Source: an uncultured Clostridia bacterium (GTDB lineage Bacteria > Bacillota > Clostridia > Christensenellales > Aristaeellaceae). Taken from it: a DNA stretch of 27,885 nucleotides. Both the position numbers and the translations under genes were made by a program. Positions within the stretch are counted from its first letter, which is position 1. Every line of letters starts with the position of its first letter. Where the stretch lies: assembly GCA_934630975.1 (NCBI GenBank), contig CAKTXH010000027.1, positions 1 to 27,885 on the forward strand. The letters are read 5' to 3'. The notes beneath the pieces are model-generated. The model was not told the origin of the DNA. It worked only from the letters and a program-made list of their open reading frames with translations, and did not search any database. Shown one piece after another: positions 6,421 to 16,713 of the stretch.

Positions 6421-7596
6421 ATGAAACGTTTTCTGCCTCTGGTTCTGTCCGCCGCGATGCTGATGACCACCGGCGCGGCCGCTCTGGCCGACAATGTGAG
6501 CGACGCGCTGGAAAAGGCCGCGACGATGACCAACGACGAGCTTTACGCCAAGGCGCAGGAAGAAATGGCCGCGGGCGCGCAGCTCAACTTCTACTCCACC
6601 ACGTCCTTCGCCGAGAAGGCCGCCGCGAACTTCATGCAAGCCTATCCCGCGCTGGATGGCAAGGTGATCTACGCCGAGATCGACGACGGCGAATCCTACA
6701 CCATTCTGACCAACACCATCGGTTCCGGCGTGAAGGATTCCGCCGATATGGCGCTCACGCAGAACGGCGCGGATCTCAAGACCTACCTGCTGGACGACGG
6801 CCTGAGCTACGCCTACTTCCCGAAGGCGCTCGAGGACGTTGTGGACGAGCAGTACCGCGATCCGGCGGTCGTCACGTTCGTCAACTCGCTCCTCATTTAC
6901 AACAACACGGAAGGCAGCGTCGGCTTCAAGAACGTCTGGGAGCTGACCGAAGCCAAGTGGAAGGACAAGGTCTTCTTCAAAGACCCGACCAACGAAACCG
7001 TCAACATCAACTTCCTGATCATGCTGACCAGCCCGGAATGGAACGAGAAGCTTGAAAAGGCTTACGAGAGCTATTACGGCAAGGCATGGGAAAAGGGCGA
7101 GTTCGAATCCGCCGCTTACGAGTGGATCGCGGGCTTCCTTTCCAACGTGAACTACACCTACACCTCCGCCTCCAAGATGGCGACGGGCATCGCTTCCGGC
7201 GCGGCGGGCAACATGGGCCTGTTCGTGTTCTCCAAGCTGCGCAAGGTGGACGAAGCCGACCGCGGCAAGCTGACCGTCGTGCAGTTTGAAAACGACGTGG
7301 AAGGTTTCTCCGGCTTCATGTACCCGATCTACGCGACCGTGTGCAAGGATACCGAGTGCCCCTACACCTGCGCGCTGTTCATCAACTACCTGCTCAGCGA
7401 GGAAGGCTTCGCGGGCGAGAAGAGCTGGAATTCCAGCCAGGGCTACTACTCCCCGAACACCTCCATCCAGAAGCCGGAAGGGCTTGAGGACGAGCCGTTT
7501 GAGTATTGGCAGGATAAGCTGGTGCTCGAGGATCTGGATTACCTCTACGAGCACTACATTGATGTGTACGAGTTCATCGCAACCCGCGTCGGCTGA
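6421..7596 (+). CDS. ABC importer substrate-binding protein, ferric/AfuA-like, not a lipoprotein
   Basis: A 391-residue extracellular solute-binding protein and the first gene of a three-gene importer operon. The N terminus MKRFLPLVLSAAMLM is a signal peptide with a likely cleavage at ALA/DN (residues 23/24). No cysteine lipobox is present, which is unusual for a binding protein in a Gram-positive. The body has features of the family 1/8 iron-type binding proteins, such as LNFYSTTSFAEKAAANF near the start and SWNSSQGYYSPN near the end, rich in tyrosines that could bind metal. The start at 6421 is preferred because AGGAGG lies 9 bases before it; the ATG at 6412 abuts the ribosome binding site. 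The substrate (Fe3+, phosphonate or another small anion) is inferred from the permease and ATPase type only. Confidence 0.8.
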   Translation: MKRFLPLVLSAAMLMTTGAAALADNVSDALEKAATMTNDELYAKAQEEMAAGAQLNFYSTTSFAEKAAANFMQAYPALDGKVIYAEIDDGESYTILTNTIGSGVKDSADMALTQNGADLKTYLLDDGLSYAYFPKALEDVVDEQYRDPAVVTFVNSLLIYNNTEGSVGFKNVWELTEAKWKDKVFFKDPTNETVNINFLIMLTSPEWNEKLEKAYESYYGKAWEKGEFESAAYEWIAGFLSNVNYTYTSASKMATGIASGAAGNMGLFVFSKLRKVDEADRGKLTVVQFENDVEGFSGFMYPIYATVCKDTECPYTCALFINYLLSEEGFAGEKSWNSSQGYYSPNTSIQKPEGLEDEPFEYWQDKLVLEDLDYLYEHYIDVYEFIATRVG

Positions 7597-7626
7597 TCAC
7601 AGGCTTGCACAGCAAATCATGTCAAA

Positions 7627-7656
7627 CAGGGTGAGGTCGCACTCACCCTGTTTTTT
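7627..7656 (+). terminator. Intra-operon hairpin (partial terminator) after the binding-protein gene
   Basis: CAGGGTGAG (7627-7635) pairs with CTCACCCTG (7642-7650), and six T follow directly. It lies between the binding-protein and permease genes. Such leaky terminators often make the binding protein more abundant than the membrane parts. Confidence 0.8.
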
Positions 7657-7675
7657 CAAAAGCGGAGGATAAACG

Positions 7676-9496
7676 ATGGTTCATACGCGCGATTTACGGC
7701 ACGAACCCTGGCGCTATCGGCTGCGGGCGTTCGTCTCCAACCCGGCCAACCTGCTGCTGGTCTTTTTCCTGATTGTGCTGGTTGTGCTCAGCCTGCTGCC
7801 GATGGCGACGATGCTGAGCAACATGTTCACCGTGCACGTCGGCACGGAAAAGAAACTCCTGCGCCTGCCGGTCGACTCCACCACGCTTTGGCATTTCCAA
7901 AAGCTCTTCGCCGGAGACGATTGGAGCCAGGTCAACTTCTGGCAGCCGCTGATGAATTCGCTGATCGTCGCGCTCGGCTCGGGCATCCTGGGCATTGCGG
8001 TGGGCGGCACGGTCGCGTGGTTCATCACGCGTTCCGACCTGAAATGCAAGAAATTCATTTCGGCGGTTTTCGTCTTCCCCTACATGATGCCCGCGTGGAC
8101 GCTCGCCCTCTTCTGGACGAACATGTTCCAGAACAGTCAGGTTGGCGGCGGCAACATCGGCATGGTGGAATCCCTCTTCGGCGTATGCATGCCGGAGTGG
8201 TTCGTCTACGGCCTGTTCCCGATGATCGTCGTGACGGGGCTGCATTATTCCCCGTTCGCGTACCTGCTCATCGGCGGCATCCTGAAAAACATGGATGCGA
8301 CGCTCGAGGAGAGCGCGACGATTCTCAAGGCCAACCGCGCGACGATCATCCGCCGCGTGACCATCCCGATCGTCATGCCCGCGATTCTTTCGACGTTCCT
8401 GCTGATTTTCTCCAGCGGCTTCAGCTCCTACACCGTGCCGGTGTTCCTCGGCTCGGCGGTCAAGTGCTACACGCTCTCCACCAAGATGCGCGCGCTGATT
8501 CAGGCGGGCTATCAAGGTCAGGGCTACATCATCGCGTTTGTCTCCATCCTGCTGGGCTGCCTGATTCTGGGCGTCAACCAGCGCTTCACCGGCAAGCGCA
8601 AATCCTTCACCACCGTCACCGGCAAGAGCGGCCAGGTTTCGCTGGTCAAGCTGCGCAAGGCCAACTGGCCCATCAGCATTTTGCTGATCATCTTCACGGC
8701 GTTCTTTGCCATCATGCCGCTGATCTCCTTCGCGCTGGAATCCGTCATCCGCCAGCCCGGCAATTACAGCCTGAGCAACATGACGCTGCATTTCTGGATC
8801 GGCACGGAGGATTCGGCCTATGAGACCGGCATGATCGCGGGCATCCTGCTGAACACGACGATGTGGAGCGCGCTGCTGCGTCAGGTGCTGCTGGCGCTGG
8901 TCGTCGCCGCGATTGTCGGCACCTGCGGCATGCTCATCGGCTACGCGTGCGTGCGCCGCCGCGGCAGCAGGCTCTCCCGCATGGTGGAAAGCCTCGCCTT
9001 CTTCCCGTACCTGATGCCCGCGATGGCGTTCGCGACGATTTATCTCGCCGTGGCCACGTCCGCGAATTTCAAATTCCTTTACGGCACGTTCGGCGTGCTG
9101 GTGCTGGTGGCCTCCATCAAGTTCCTGCCGTTCGCTTCCCGCAGCGGCGTGAACAGCATGATGCAGATCGCCCCGGAAATTGAGGAAGCCGCCGTCATCT
9201 TCGGCGTGCCGTGGCGCACGCGCATGACCCGCATCCTCTTCCCGATTCAAAAGAGCAGCATCATCTCCGGCTATCTGCTGCCGGTGATCTCCGTGATGCG
9301 CGAGGTTGCGCTGTTCACCCTGCTGGTGCCCTACGCGCGCTACCTGCTGACCACAATGCTCTTCTCTTTCAACGAAACGGGCTACGCGCAATACGGCAGC
9401 GCCGTCACGCTGCTGATCATCCTGATCATCATTCTCATCAACTTTGTCACCAACAAGCTGACGGGCGCATCCTTTGACAAAGGCATCGGAGGCTGA
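7676..9496 (+). CDS. Double-domain ABC permease (FbpB/ThiP-type)
   Basis: A 606-residue inner-membrane permease made of two fused type I importer domains with about 12 membrane spans. Each half has its cytoplasmic coupling (EAA) motif: EESATILKANRATIIRR near residue 212 and EEAAVIFGVPWRTRM near residue 502. Fused permeases of this shape occur in ferric, thiamine, phosphonate and some other small-solute systems, with FbpB/SfuB the closest match in layout. GGAGG lies 7 bases before the ATG. The stop is followed by the ATPase start after 4 bases, so the two are translated together. Confidence 0.88.
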   Translation: MVHTRDLRHEPWRYRLRAFVSNPANLLLVFFLIVLVVLSLLPMATMLSNMFTVHVGTEKKLLRLPVDSTTLWHFQKLFAGDDWSQVNFWQPLMNSLIVALGSGILGIAVGGTVAWFITRSDLKCKKFISAVFVFPYMMPAWTLALFWTNMFQNSQVGGGNIGMVESLFGVCMPEWFVYGLFPMIVVTGLHYSPFAYLLIGGILKNMDATLEESATILKANRATIIRRVTIPIVMPAILSTFLLIFSSGFSSYTVPVFLGSAVKCYTLSTKMRALIQAGYQGQGYIIAFVSILLGCLILGVNQRFTGKRKSFTTVTGKSGQVSLVKLRKANWPISILLIIFTAFFAIMPLISFALESVIRQPGNYSLSNMTLHFWIGTEDSAYETGMIAGILLNTTMWSALLRQVLLALVVAAIVGTCGMLIGYACVRRRGSRLSRMVESLAFFPYLMPAMAFATIYLAVATSANFKFLYGTFGVLVLVASIKFLPFASRSGVNSMMQIAPEIEEAAVIFGVPWRTRMTRILFPIQKSSIISGYLLPVISVMREVALFTLLVPYARYLLTTMLFSFNETGYAQYGSAVTLLIILIIILINFVTNKLTGASFDKGIGG

Positions 9497-9500
9497 CATC

Positions 9501-10610
9501 ATGCCGGAAATTATTTTGCAACACGTCACCAAACGCTTTGACAAGTTCGTCGCCGTGCAGGATCTGGATTTGCAGATTCAGGATCGCGGCTTCATCACCC
9601 TGCTCGGCCCCTCCGGCTGCGGCAAAACGACCACCCTGCGCATGATCGCCGGGCTTGAAACGCCGACCAGCGGCCGCATCCTCATCGACGGCACGCCCGT
9701 TTTCGATTCCGAAAAGGGCATCAACCTGCCGCCGAACAAGCGCGACATCGGCTTTCTGTTCCAAAACTACGCGCTCTGGCCGCACATGACGGTGTATGAA
9801 AACATCGCCTTCGGCCTGGAAATGCTCAAGTGGGATAAGGCGCGCATCCGCAAACGCGTGGACGAGCTGCTCGCGCTGCTCAAGATCGAGCAGTTTGAAA
9901 AGCGCTACCCCGCCGAGCTTTCCGGCGGCCAGCAGCAGCGCGTCGCCATCGCCCGCACCCTCGCGCCCAGCCCGAAGGTGCTCTTCATGGATGAGCCGCT
10001 TTCCAACCTCGACGCGAAGCTGCGGCAGGAGATGCGCACCGAGCTGAAACGCCTGCACTCGGACACCAACAGCACGTTCGTTTACGTCACGCACGACCAG
10101 TTGGAAGCCATGACGCTGTCCACCCGCGTCTGCCTGATGGACACGGGCGTTTTGCAGCAGTACGCCCCGCCGCTGGAAATTTACGGCCATCCGGCGAACC
10201 TGTTCGTCGCGGAATTCGTCGGCAACCCGACGATGAACTTCATTCCCGCGGCGGTCAAATCCGTCAGCGGAAACCGGGCGCTGCTCTCCGTGCTGGGGCA
10301 CGAGGCGGCCTTCGTCGGCCAAGCGCCGCTGGACGAGCTGAACGGCAACGCCGTGCTCGGCGTCCGCCCGGAATTCCTGCCGATTCAGCAGGGCGGGCCG
10401 CTGCGCGGCAAGACGTATTCCACCCTGCCGGCGGGCATGGAAACGACGGTCAAGCTGACCTGCGGCGGCACGATGCTTACCAGCGTCGTCTTCGGCTGCG
10501 TGGATTACGCCGTGGATACCGAACTGCCGCTGAACATCGTTGGCGACAACATCGCCCTGTTCGATCAAGCCAGCGGAAAGAGCGTCGGCTTCGGCAGCGT
10601 AGAATTCTGA
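9501..10610 (+). CDS. ABC importer ATPase (PotA/FbpC family)
   Basis: A 369-residue ATP-binding subunit. Walker A is GPSGCGKTT (Gly36 onward), the signature is LSGGQQQR (140-147), Walker B is FMDEPLSNLD with Asp164/Glu165, and the switch His is in VTHDQLEAM. The C-terminal 130 residues form a TOBE-type regulatory domain, including GVRPEFLP. The ATG at 9501 is used because CGGAGG lies 8-9 bases upstream; an in-frame start further upstream would lie inside the permease gene. It energises the preceding permease, and the operon ends at the strong terminator at 10621. Confidence 0.92.
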   Translation: MPEIILQHVTKRFDKFVAVQDLDLQIQDRGFITLLGPSGCGKTTTLRMIAGLETPTSGRILIDGTPVFDSEKGINLPPNKRDIGFLFQNYALWPHMTVYENIAFGLEMLKWDKARIRKRVDELLALLKIEQFEKRYPAELSGGQQQRVAIARTLAPSPKVLFMDEPLSNLDAKLRQEMRTELKRLHSDTNSTFVYVTHDQLEAMTLSTRVCLMDTGVLQQYAPPLEIYGHPANLFVAEFVGNPTMNFIPAAVKSVSGNRALLSVLGHEAAFVGQAPLDELNGNAVLGVRPEFLPIQQGGPLRGKTYSTLPAGMETTVKLTCGGTMLTSVVFGCVDYAVDTELPLNIVGDNIALFDQASGKSVGFGSVEF

Positions 10611-10620
10611 TTCGGATACA

Positions 10621-10669
10621 AAAAACCTCTGCCCGGTTGGAACGTCGTTCCCTCCGGCAGAGGTTTTTT
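10621..10669. terminator. Bidirectional terminator between importer operon and EamA gene
   Basis: AAAAACCTCTGCC (10621-10633) pairs with GGCAGAGGTTTTTT (10656-10669). T runs follow the hairpin on both strands, so it serves the convergent importer ATPase and EamA genes. Confidence 0.9.
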
Positions 10670-10689
10670 GCTCTTATTCTTTTTTACCG

Positions 10690-11589
10690 TTATGATTGAT
10701 TCGCCGTATACACGCCCGTCACAATCACAACCGCGCCGATAATCTGCCCAACGCTTAACGGCTCGCCCAGCGCCAACGCGCCTGCCAAAATGGAAACAAC
10801 CGTAGATACGCCGATGAACGACGAGGTTTTGTTCACGCCGATTTTCGCAATCGCCGCATTGGATAAGAAAAACGCCGCAACCGAACAGCCCATGCTCTGA
10901 TAGAGCACCGCCGTTAGGAACGTTCCGTTTCTCGCCGGAAGCGTCAGCAGTTCTGCCAGCGCGCCATGCGCCGCCGCTTCTCCCAGCGCCAGCAACCCGT
11001 AAAATGTCGCGCCGGAACACAGCATGACGTATGTGATCTCCGCGCCCGTGTAATCCGCCGCCAAATCGACAAACACGCTATACAGCGCATAGGCTGCAAC
11101 CGCCAGCAGAAGTGCAGCATAACCCATAAGCGACAAACTTGAAGAAACACCGACCGCAATCACCGTCGTCATTACACCTAAAAATGTAACCGAAATGCCG
11201 ATGACCTGACGGCGCGTGGGCTTCTTTTTCAAAATGACAGCCGAAGCCAACAGCGACAGCGCCGGTACGCAGGCCAGAAACACGCCGCTCTCCGTCACCG
11301 TCGTTTCGCGGATGCCCACCGTTTCTCCGATAAAATAGAGGCACGGGCAGAACAATGCTACGCGCAGCAACGGCCACAACCGTTTGCCTTTCAGACGAAT
11401 TTTAATCCATCCCATTGCCACGCACAGACTCATCACCGCCAGCGCAGCAACAAAACGCCAGCCCAAAAGCGCGAGCGCACTCTCCGCATCCGCCGTCTGT
11501 TTGGTAAACAGATAGCTCAGGCCATAAAGCGTCTCGCATCCCAGCGCGCACAGGCTTCCAACCCAAATTGAGTTCTTCTTTATACTCAT
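10690..11589 (-). CDS. EamA/DMT-family transporter
   Basis: A 299-residue membrane protein of the drug/metabolite transporter superfamily with about ten spans in two EamA repeats. Recognisable parts are the N-terminal CETLYGLSYLFTKQTAD, the LACVPALSLLASAVILKKKPT segment between the repeats, and the C-terminal GVSTVVSILAGALALGEPL followed by IIGAVVIVTGVY. The substrate is unknown. Its ATG overlaps the stop codon of manA as ATGA, so translation is coupled to manA; no separate promoter is seen. Base composition is slightly lower in GC than neighbours, with more ATT and AAA codons, perhaps a later addition to the operon. Confidence 0.88.
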   Translation of the reverse strand: MSIKKNSIWVGSLCALGCETLYGLSYLFTKQTADAESALALLGWRFVAALAVMSLCVAMGWIKIRLKGKRLWPLLRVALFCPCLYFIGETVGIRETTVTESGVFLACVPALSLLASAVILKKKPTRRQVIGISVTFLGVMTTVIAVGVSSSLSLMGYAALLLAVAAYALYSVFVDLAADYTGAEITYVMLCSGATFYGLLALGEAAAHGALAELLTLPARNGTFLTAVLYQSMGCSVAAFFLSNAAIAKIGVNKTSSFIGVSTVVSILAGALALGEPLSVGQIIGAVVIVTGVYTANQS

Positions 11590-12572
11590 GCCCTCGTTCT
11601 GAGCACCTTCATCCTTCCCGCCAGCTCATAGCCGCCCATGCCCGCGGGCAGGAACACGCTCTGTCCCTTCTTCACGGCATAGGTTACGTCTCCGCAGCGC
11701 AGTTCGCCTTCGCCCGCCAAAACCAGCAGCGAAACGAAGCTCTCCGGCGTTACGCTGTCCGCCATCGTCCCTTCCACCGTCAGCGTGGCCGTGGTGAACT
11801 TATCGCAGGCGAAGAGCGGCTGAATCCGCCCGCCCTCGACGGCCTGCTCCGGCTCGGTCGGGCCGACGGGCGTTTTCGGCGGCTCGCGGCGGGTGACGGC
11901 CAGCGCCTTGTCGATATGCAGGGCGCGCGGCTTGCCGTCCGCGCCGATGCGGCCATAATCATACACGCGATAGGTCAGGTTGGAGCTTTGCTGCACTTCG
12001 GCAATCAGCAGTCCCGCGCCGATGGCATGCACCGTGCCCGCCGGGATGAAGAAGCAGTCGCCCGCCCTGGCCGGAACCCAGTTCAGCAGCTCAGTCAGGG
12101 TGTTGTTTTCAATCGCGGCCTTCATCTCCTCCAGCGCGGTTTCGCGCTTGAAGCCGTAGTAGATGCCCGCGCCTTCGCCCGCATCCAGCACGAGCCACAT
12201 TTCGGTTTTGCCCAGCGAATGTTCATATTTCTGCGCGTATGCGTCATCCGGGTGCACCTGCACGGAGAGCGGCCCGGCCGCGTCGATCAGCTTGATCAGC
12301 AGCGGGAACTCCCCGGTCTTTTCCGCCTTTGCGCCCACGTCCTGCGGGTGCTCGGCGAGGTACTGCGCGAGCGTCTGCCCGGCGTATTCGCCGCTGGCGA
12401 TGACGGAAGGCCCGGCTTCGTGGCAGCTCAGCTCCCAGCTTTCGGCCAGCGGGGTCATTTCCGTCCGCTTGCCCCAGTCGCGCTTGAGGCGTTCTCCGCC
12501 CCAGATATAGTCCTTAAACGCGGGGCTGAGCAGCAGGGGCCGCTTGCTCAGGGCGTTGTTTTGGTTCTGCAT
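11586..12572 (-). CDS. manA: Mannose-6-phosphate isomerase, class I
   Basis: A 328-residue zinc enzyme that interconverts mannose 6-phosphate and fructose 6-phosphate in the cytoplasm. The zinc ligands are in SVQVHPDD (Gln105, His107), KTEMW (Glu124) and AGTVHAIG (His182), and the catalytic Arg is in LTYRVYDYGR (Arg202). Length fits the short Bacillus-type class I enzymes. The ATG at 12572 follows GGGAGGATCGCC; the frame stays open far upstream but that part is not protein-like. It is the first gene of a two-gene operon with the EamA transporter, and is transcribed away from the histidine kinase operon. Confidence 0.93.
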   Translation of the reverse strand: MQNQNNALSKRPLLLSPAFKDYIWGGERLKRDWGKRTEMTPLAESWELSCHEAGPSVIASGEYAGQTLAQYLAEHPQDVGAKAEKTGEFPLLIKLIDAAGPLSVQVHPDDAYAQKYEHSLGKTEMWLVLDAGEGAGIYYGFKRETALEEMKAAIENNTLTELLNWVPARAGDCFFIPAGTVHAIGAGLLIAEVQQSSNLTYRVYDYGRIGADGKPRALHIDKALAVTRREPPKTPVGPTEPEQAVEGGRIQPLFACDKFTTATLTVEGTMADSVTPESFVSLLVLAGEGELRCGDVTYAVKKGQSVFLPAGMGGYELAGRMKVLRTRA

Positions 12573-12606
12573 GGCGATCCTCCCATGTTCTTTATCGGAT
12601 GGAGTC

Positions 12607-12635
12607 ATTATAAAAGCAGCGCATCGCAAAGTCAA
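12607..12635 (-). promoter_or_regulatory. Promoter of the manA operon
   Basis: On the minus strand TTGACT (12635-12630) and TATAAT (12612-12607) are separated by 17 bp, 35 bp upstream of the manA start. Confidence 0.85.
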
Positions 12636-12680
12636 CCCCGGCCTTTTCCGTCGAAAAAGCGATTCTTTTGTCGTTTCAAG

Positions 12681-12709
12681 TTGACTGTCCCACTGAAAAG
12701 ATGTATAAT
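12681..12709 (+). promoter_or_regulatory. Promoter of the histidine kinase operon
   Basis: TTGACT (12681-12686), 17 bp spacer, TATAAT (12704-12709). It is back to back with the manA promoter, with 45 bp between the two -35 boxes, so one regulator could act on both. Confidence 0.85.
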
Positions 12710-12752
12710 TTTCTAGATATGTAACAAAAAATGCGCAGAAAGGAGTTCGCCC

Positions 12753-14951
<2,199 letters not shown>

Positions 14952-14983
14952 ACGATATCCAAATCACTTCGGAGGTTTCTGTC

Positions 14984-16258
14984 ATGAAAAAGCGCTTTAC
15001 CCTGATGATTCTGCTGCTGATCGCCGCCCTGACCCTCTCTGCCTGCGCCAAGCAGGAGGAACCCGCCGCCGCGTTCACGCCGAAGCTGGACACGGATAAG
15101 GCGGTCAACCTTGAAATCGCCGGCTTCTTCGGCAACTTCGAGGCGCTGGATCAGGTGATCAACCACTTTAACGCCTATTACCCGAACGTCACCACCACCT
15201 ACGAGCAGATCGGCTCCTCGAAGATGGTCGAATACCTCAAAAACAGCCCGTATATCGACGTTTTCATGACCGACGACATCAACCTGCGTTATCCCAATAT
15301 GGCGGAAACCTACGTGCTGGATCAGTGCGCCGATCTCGGCGCCGCCGGAATCACGATTTCCAACAGCGACGTGGCGGCGTTTTCCACCTTTGACGGCAAG
15401 CTGGCGCGCGTGCCGATGAGCTACGCGGTGCGCGGCATGGTCGTCAACAAAACGCTGCTCAAAAAGGAAGGCCTGAGCGTGCCGACCAACTACGAGGAAT
15501 TCCTCGCCGTGCTGGAAGCGCTCAAACAGAAGGGCTATACGCCGATTCAGGGGCCGGAAAACGTCGTCTATTCGGCGCTCAGTTACAGCATGGTCATGGC
15601 CACGCTGGGTAGCGATTCCGAGCTGATGGCGGCGCTGAACAACGGCGACGAGGCCGCCGTGCAGAAGCTGACCGAGATGCTGAGCCGGGTGCAGACCTTC
15701 CTGGATCGCGGTTATATCGACCGCGAGGTCAACGCCACGTACCCGGAGAACAACTACGACGGCGCGATTCTCACCTTCATGGAGGGCGATGTGCCGTTCT
15801 GGACGTGCACGAGCGAGCATTACAGCGGCATGCGCAAGCGCGAATCCAAATCCGAGGCGTTCAAGGCGAACCCGTTCGAATACCAGTTCATCTTCCCGCC
15901 GATGGGCGACACGGGCGCTTACGAGTATATGGAACCGTGGTACGGCTTCTCCGTCAACCAGAACAGCGACGCGCTGGATTACGCGCTGGAATTCCTCCGC
16001 TTCCTCTCCACGGACAGCGAGCTGAACACGCTCGCCTCCGTCAAGGGCGTGCCCTCCATCGTGGATGACCCGGAGGATACGCGCTACACCGACCTGAACG
16101 CCCACCAGAACGTGCAGCTTGCCTATACCAATTCCGGCGCGATCCTCAACCACGTAACGGAATATTTCCTCGCCGAAATGAAGAACTTCGGCGAAGTCGG
16201 CGCGCAGGCCGTGGCCGCGCAATATGTCGAGCGCTGCGCGGAAGTCACCGCGCAATAA
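14984..16258 (+). CDS. Extracellular solute-binding lipoprotein (family 1), orphan
   Basis: A 424-residue sugar-type solute-binding protein. The signal peptide ends in the lipobox LSAC, so Cys21 would be lipidated and the protein anchored outside the membrane. Family features include NLEIAGFFGNFEALDQVINHF at the start of the mature part (given in part here), SYAVRGMVVNKTLLKKEG in the hinge region, and a C-terminal lobe with EPWYGFSVNQNSD. GGAGG lies 7 bases before the ATG. No permease or ATPase is near; the gene is co-transcribed with the hybrid kinase. It may present a sugar or oligosaccharide to the kinase sensor domain, or work with permeases encoded elsewhere. Confidence 0.88.
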   Translation: MKKRFTLMILLLIAALTLSACAKQEEPAAAFTPKLDTDKAVNLEIAGFFGNFEALDQVINHFNAYYPNVTTTYEQIGSSKMVEYLKNSPYIDVFMTDDINLRYPNMAETYVLDQCADLGAAGITISNSDVAAFSTFDGKLARVPMSYAVRGMVVNKTLLKKEGLSVPTNYEEFLAVLEALKQKGYTPIQGPENVVYSALSYSMVMATLGSDSELMAALNNGDEAAVQKLTEMLSRVQTFLDRGYIDREVNATYPENNYDGAILTFMEGDVPFWTCTSEHYSGMRKRESKSEAFKANPFEYQFIFPPMGDTGAYEYMEPWYGFSVNQNSDALDYALEFLRFLSTDSELNTLASVKGVPSIVDDPEDTRYTDLNAHQNVQLAYTNSGAILNHVTEYFLAEMKNFGEVGAQAVAAQYVERCAEVTAQ

Positions 16259-16270
16259 ACCTGCAAAAAA

Positions 16271-16320
16271 CGGGCTGCATGCCTTCCGAATCGGAAGACG
16301 CAGCCCGCTTTCTTTATTCT
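16271..16320. terminator. Terminator after the orphan binding protein
   Basis: CGGGCTGC (16271-16278) pairs with GCAGCCCG (16300-16307) and an inner TTCCG/CGGAA stem extends it. CTTTCTTTATTCT follows on the plus strand, and TTTTTTG on the minus strand, so it could act both ways. Confidence 0.85.
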
Positions 16321-16331
16321 CGCTTCTATAC

Positions 16332-16361
16332 TTGCACCAGCCATAAAAAACATGGTATAAT
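16332..16361 (+). promoter_or_regulatory. Promoter of the small membrane-peptide gene
   Basis: TTGCAC (16332-16337), 18 bp spacer, perfect TATAAT (16356-16361). The transcript would begin near 16367, right at a perfect 7-bp hairpin CTGTCGG TTTTT CCGACAG (16366-16384). A 5'-terminal stem of this kind is known to protect toxin mRNAs. Confidence 0.75.
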
Positions 16362-16441
16362 TTTACTGTCGGTTTTTCCGACAGGCACAGCGCGGGCTTG
16401 ACACCCTTATCCCGGAACGAAACCGGAAGGAGGTGAAAGCC

Positions 16442-16573
16442 ATGCCGAACTTTCTGCTTGTGATATCCAGCATTTGTATCGTGGCCTACGTGCTGCGCGA
16501 AACGCTGGAAGATCTGCAAAAGAAAAAGGAGGATCATGACGGCAATCATGATTCCTCCGATAAGCAGGGCTAA
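16442..16573 (+). CDS. Small membrane peptide, candidate type I toxin (43 aa)
   Basis: The peptide starts MPNFLLVISSICIVAYVL, a hydrophobic segment long enough to enter a membrane, followed by RETLEDLQKKKEDHDG and a polar tail that ends DSSDKQG. It has an excellent ribosome binding site (GGAGGTGA, 6 bases before the ATG), its own promoter at 16332-16361, a roughly 75-nt structured leader, and a distal terminator at 16714-16738. An oppositely directed promoter and terminator define a short antisense RNA over its 3' end. The arrangement is that of type I toxins such as TxpA and BsrG in Bacillus or the clostridial ones, but I do not recognise the peptide family. The alternative is a harmless small membrane protein with antisense control. 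Confidence 0.7.
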   Translation: MPNFLLVISSICIVAYVLRETLEDLQKKKEDHDGNHDSSDKQG

Positions 16574-16597
16574 ACAGCTCTAAAAGCCCGCTGCTGT
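16518..16597 (-). ncRNA. Candidate antisense RNA (antitoxin) over the small-peptide 3' end
   Basis: Ends are inferred from sequence. The minus-strand promoter at 16632-16604 would start transcription near 16597. A terminator hairpin lies at 16558-16528: GGAGG and ATCATGA pair with TCATGAT and CCTCC around TTGCCG with one bulged A, and TTTTTCTTTTG follows on the minus strand. The RNA would be about 80 nt long and complementary to the last 18 or so codons of the peptide gene and the start of its 3' untranslated region. The terminator stem is encoded inside the peptide gene. Confidence 0.65.
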
Positions 16598-16603
16598 GCC
16601 TTT

Positions 16604-16632
16604 ATTGTAGCATTTTCTCTCCCGCTCGTCAA
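16604..16632 (-). promoter_or_regulatory. Antisense promoter
   Basis: On the minus strand TTGACG (16632-16627), 17 bp, TACAAT (16609-16604). It lies just after the transketolase terminator, so it is insulated from that operon. Its -35 box overlaps a perfect hairpin, CCCGCTC/GAGCGGG (16621-16639). Confidence 0.75.
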
Positions 16633-16654
16633 GAGCGGGATTCTTTCATTTGCA

Positions 16655-16693
16655 GAAAAAGCGATTCTCCCCCGGAAGGGGGGAAGAATCGCT
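16655..16693 (-). terminator. Terminator of the transketolase operon
   Basis: Read on the minus strand, AGCGATTCT and a C run pair with a G run and AGAATCGCT, with loop TTCC and two unpaired bases, then TTTTTCTGC. It lies 42 bp after the stop codon of the C-terminal subunit gene. Confidence 0.85.
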
Positions 16694-16713
16694 CATGCTC
16701 AACATTTTGCCCT

